Shown piece by piece: positions 63,340 to 64,000 of a stretch of DNA of 64,000 bases (positions within the stretch are counted from its first letter, which is position 1; each line of letters starts with the position of its first letter). A program made the position numbers and the translations under genes. Source of the DNA: Azospirillum brasilense (lineage in GTDB: Bacteria; Pseudomonadota; Alphaproteobacteria; Azospirillales; Azospirillaceae); assembly GCF_005222205.1 (NCBI RefSeq), contig NZ_CP032345.1:2295501-2359500 (forward strand), written 5' to 3'. Under the pieces are notes generated by a model. It had not been told where the DNA came from, made no database searches, and saw nothing but the letters and a program-made list of their open reading frames with translations.

Positions 63340-64000
63340 ATGTCGTCCACCGCCCGCCGTCTTTACGTCCGCCGCGATACCTTCCCCATCGCGGGGACCT
63401 TCCGCATATCGCGCGGCGCCAAGACCGAGGCCGAGGTCGTGGTCGCCGAAGTGGTCGAGTCCTGCAAGCGGGGCCGCGGGGAATGCGTTCCCTACGCCCG
63501 CTACGGGGAGTCGCTGGACGAGACGGTCAGGACGCTGGAGTCCCTGGCCGGGGCGGTGGCGGACGGGCTCGACCGCGAGCGGCTACGCGCCCTCCTGCCG
63601 CCGGGGGCCGCGCGCAACGCGCTGGACTGCGCGCTGTGGGACCTTGAGGCCAAACAGGCGGGCAAACCGGCCTGGCGCCTCGCCGGGCTGCCCGACGCGC
63701 CGAAGAAGCTGACCACCTGCTACACGCTGAGCGTGGACGAGCCGGCGGCGATGGCCGCCTCCGCCAAGGCGCGGGCGGCGGACCATCCGCTGCTGAAGAT
63801 GAAGCTGACCGGGGAGGGCGATCTCGACCGCGTGCGCGCGGTGCGCGAGGCCGCCCCGGCCACCCGCCTGATCGTCGACGCCAACGAGGCCTGGACGCTG
63901 GAGATGCTCCGCCGCTTCGCCCCGGTGCTGGCCGATCTGGGGGTGGAGCTGATCGAGCAGCCGCTGCCCGCCGGCGAGGACGAAGCGCTGCGCGGCATCG
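63340..64000 (+). CDS. dipeptide epimerase (enolase superfamily), N-terminal part
   Basis: An enolase-superfamily protein cut by the window edge at residue 220 (family about 320-350). The capping domain starts MSSTARRLYVRRDTFPIAGTF. The barrel carries the catalytic Lys motif LLKMKLTGEGD and the metal-ligand Asp in LIVDANEAW, and the second ligand Glu in VELIEQPLP. Similarity is closest to L-Ala-D/L-Glu epimerases that act on murein peptides. GAGAG precedes the ATG at 63340. Substrate is inferred from family only. Confidence 0.88.
   Translation, partial: MSSTARRLYVRRDTFPIAGTFRISRGAKTEAEVVVAEVVESCKRGRGECVPYARYGESLDETVRTLESLAGAVADGLDRERLRALLPPGAARNALDCALWDLEAKQAGKPAWRLAGLPDAPKKLTTCYTLSVDEPAAMAASAKARAADHPLLKMKLTGEGDLDRVRAVREAAPATRLIVDANEAWTLEMLRRFAPVLADLGVELIEQPLPAGEDEALRGI

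Overview
The window is high-GC alphaproteobacterial DNA. The gene set points strongly to Azospirillum (Rhodospirillales), close to A. brasilense: a long polar-type flagellin, split b/b' subunits of ATP synthase, two phasins, several chemoreceptors and hemerythrins, and a B12-dependent ribonucleotide reductase. This assignment is inferred from gene content. No rRNA, tRNA, CRISPR array, insertion sequence or prophage was seen. The window cuts ileS at the left end and a dipeptide epimerase at the right end.

Layout. 1-4.2 kb, minus strand: ileS (partial), pyrE, a 58-aa protein, ribF and a MaoC/PhaJ-type hydratase. 4.5-9.4 kb: an SDR, an RlpA-like protein, a hydrolase, a DUF6352 protein, a bacteriohemerythrin and a PRC-barrel protein. 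9.9-18.1 kb: nrdJ behind two NrdR-box-like sites, a second bacteriohemerythrin, an S10 carboxypeptidase and flagellin with a sigma-54-type promoter. 18.4-26.4 kb: RidA, a FemAB-like GNAT protein, a nucleoside deaminase, a pentapeptide-repeat protein, a CaiB/BaiF protein, a DUF1508 protein and clpS-clpA. 26.8-29.3 kb: two phasin genes whose promoters share paired TGC-N3-GCA palindromes, then an Anbu peptidase. 29.5-32 kb: a lipoprotein and a DacA-type D,D-carboxypeptidase.

32-43 kb is a formate dehydrogenase island. It holds tungstate uptake genes tupB-tupA, then fdhD, mobA, DUF3305, DUF3306, a TorD-family chaperone, a small TAT protein, the Cys-type catalytic subunit, the FeS subunit, a small lipoprotein, the cytochrome b subunit and a small exported protein. 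Together they supply the metal, assemble the cofactor, and build a periplasm-facing membrane enzyme that oxidises formate.

43-51.6 kb: a WD40 protein, a class II aldolase, a histidine kinase whose phospho-acceptor His position holds Gln, an extradiol dioxygenase-like protein, the ATP synthase Fo operon (atpI-B-E-F'-F) and an SCO protein. 51.7-64 kb: a Cache-MCP-hemerythrin receptor, phoH with an intrinsic terminator just ahead of it, minCDE, an FG-GAP protein, a split Aer-like pair (PAS protein plus MCP), an MCP-like protein with its sensor domain C-terminal to the signalling tip, and the start of an epimerase gene.

Recurrent themes are oxygen and energy sensing (three hemerythrin domains, a PAS/MCP pair), PHB granule control, and short tandem duplications that copy stop codons at three gene ends.
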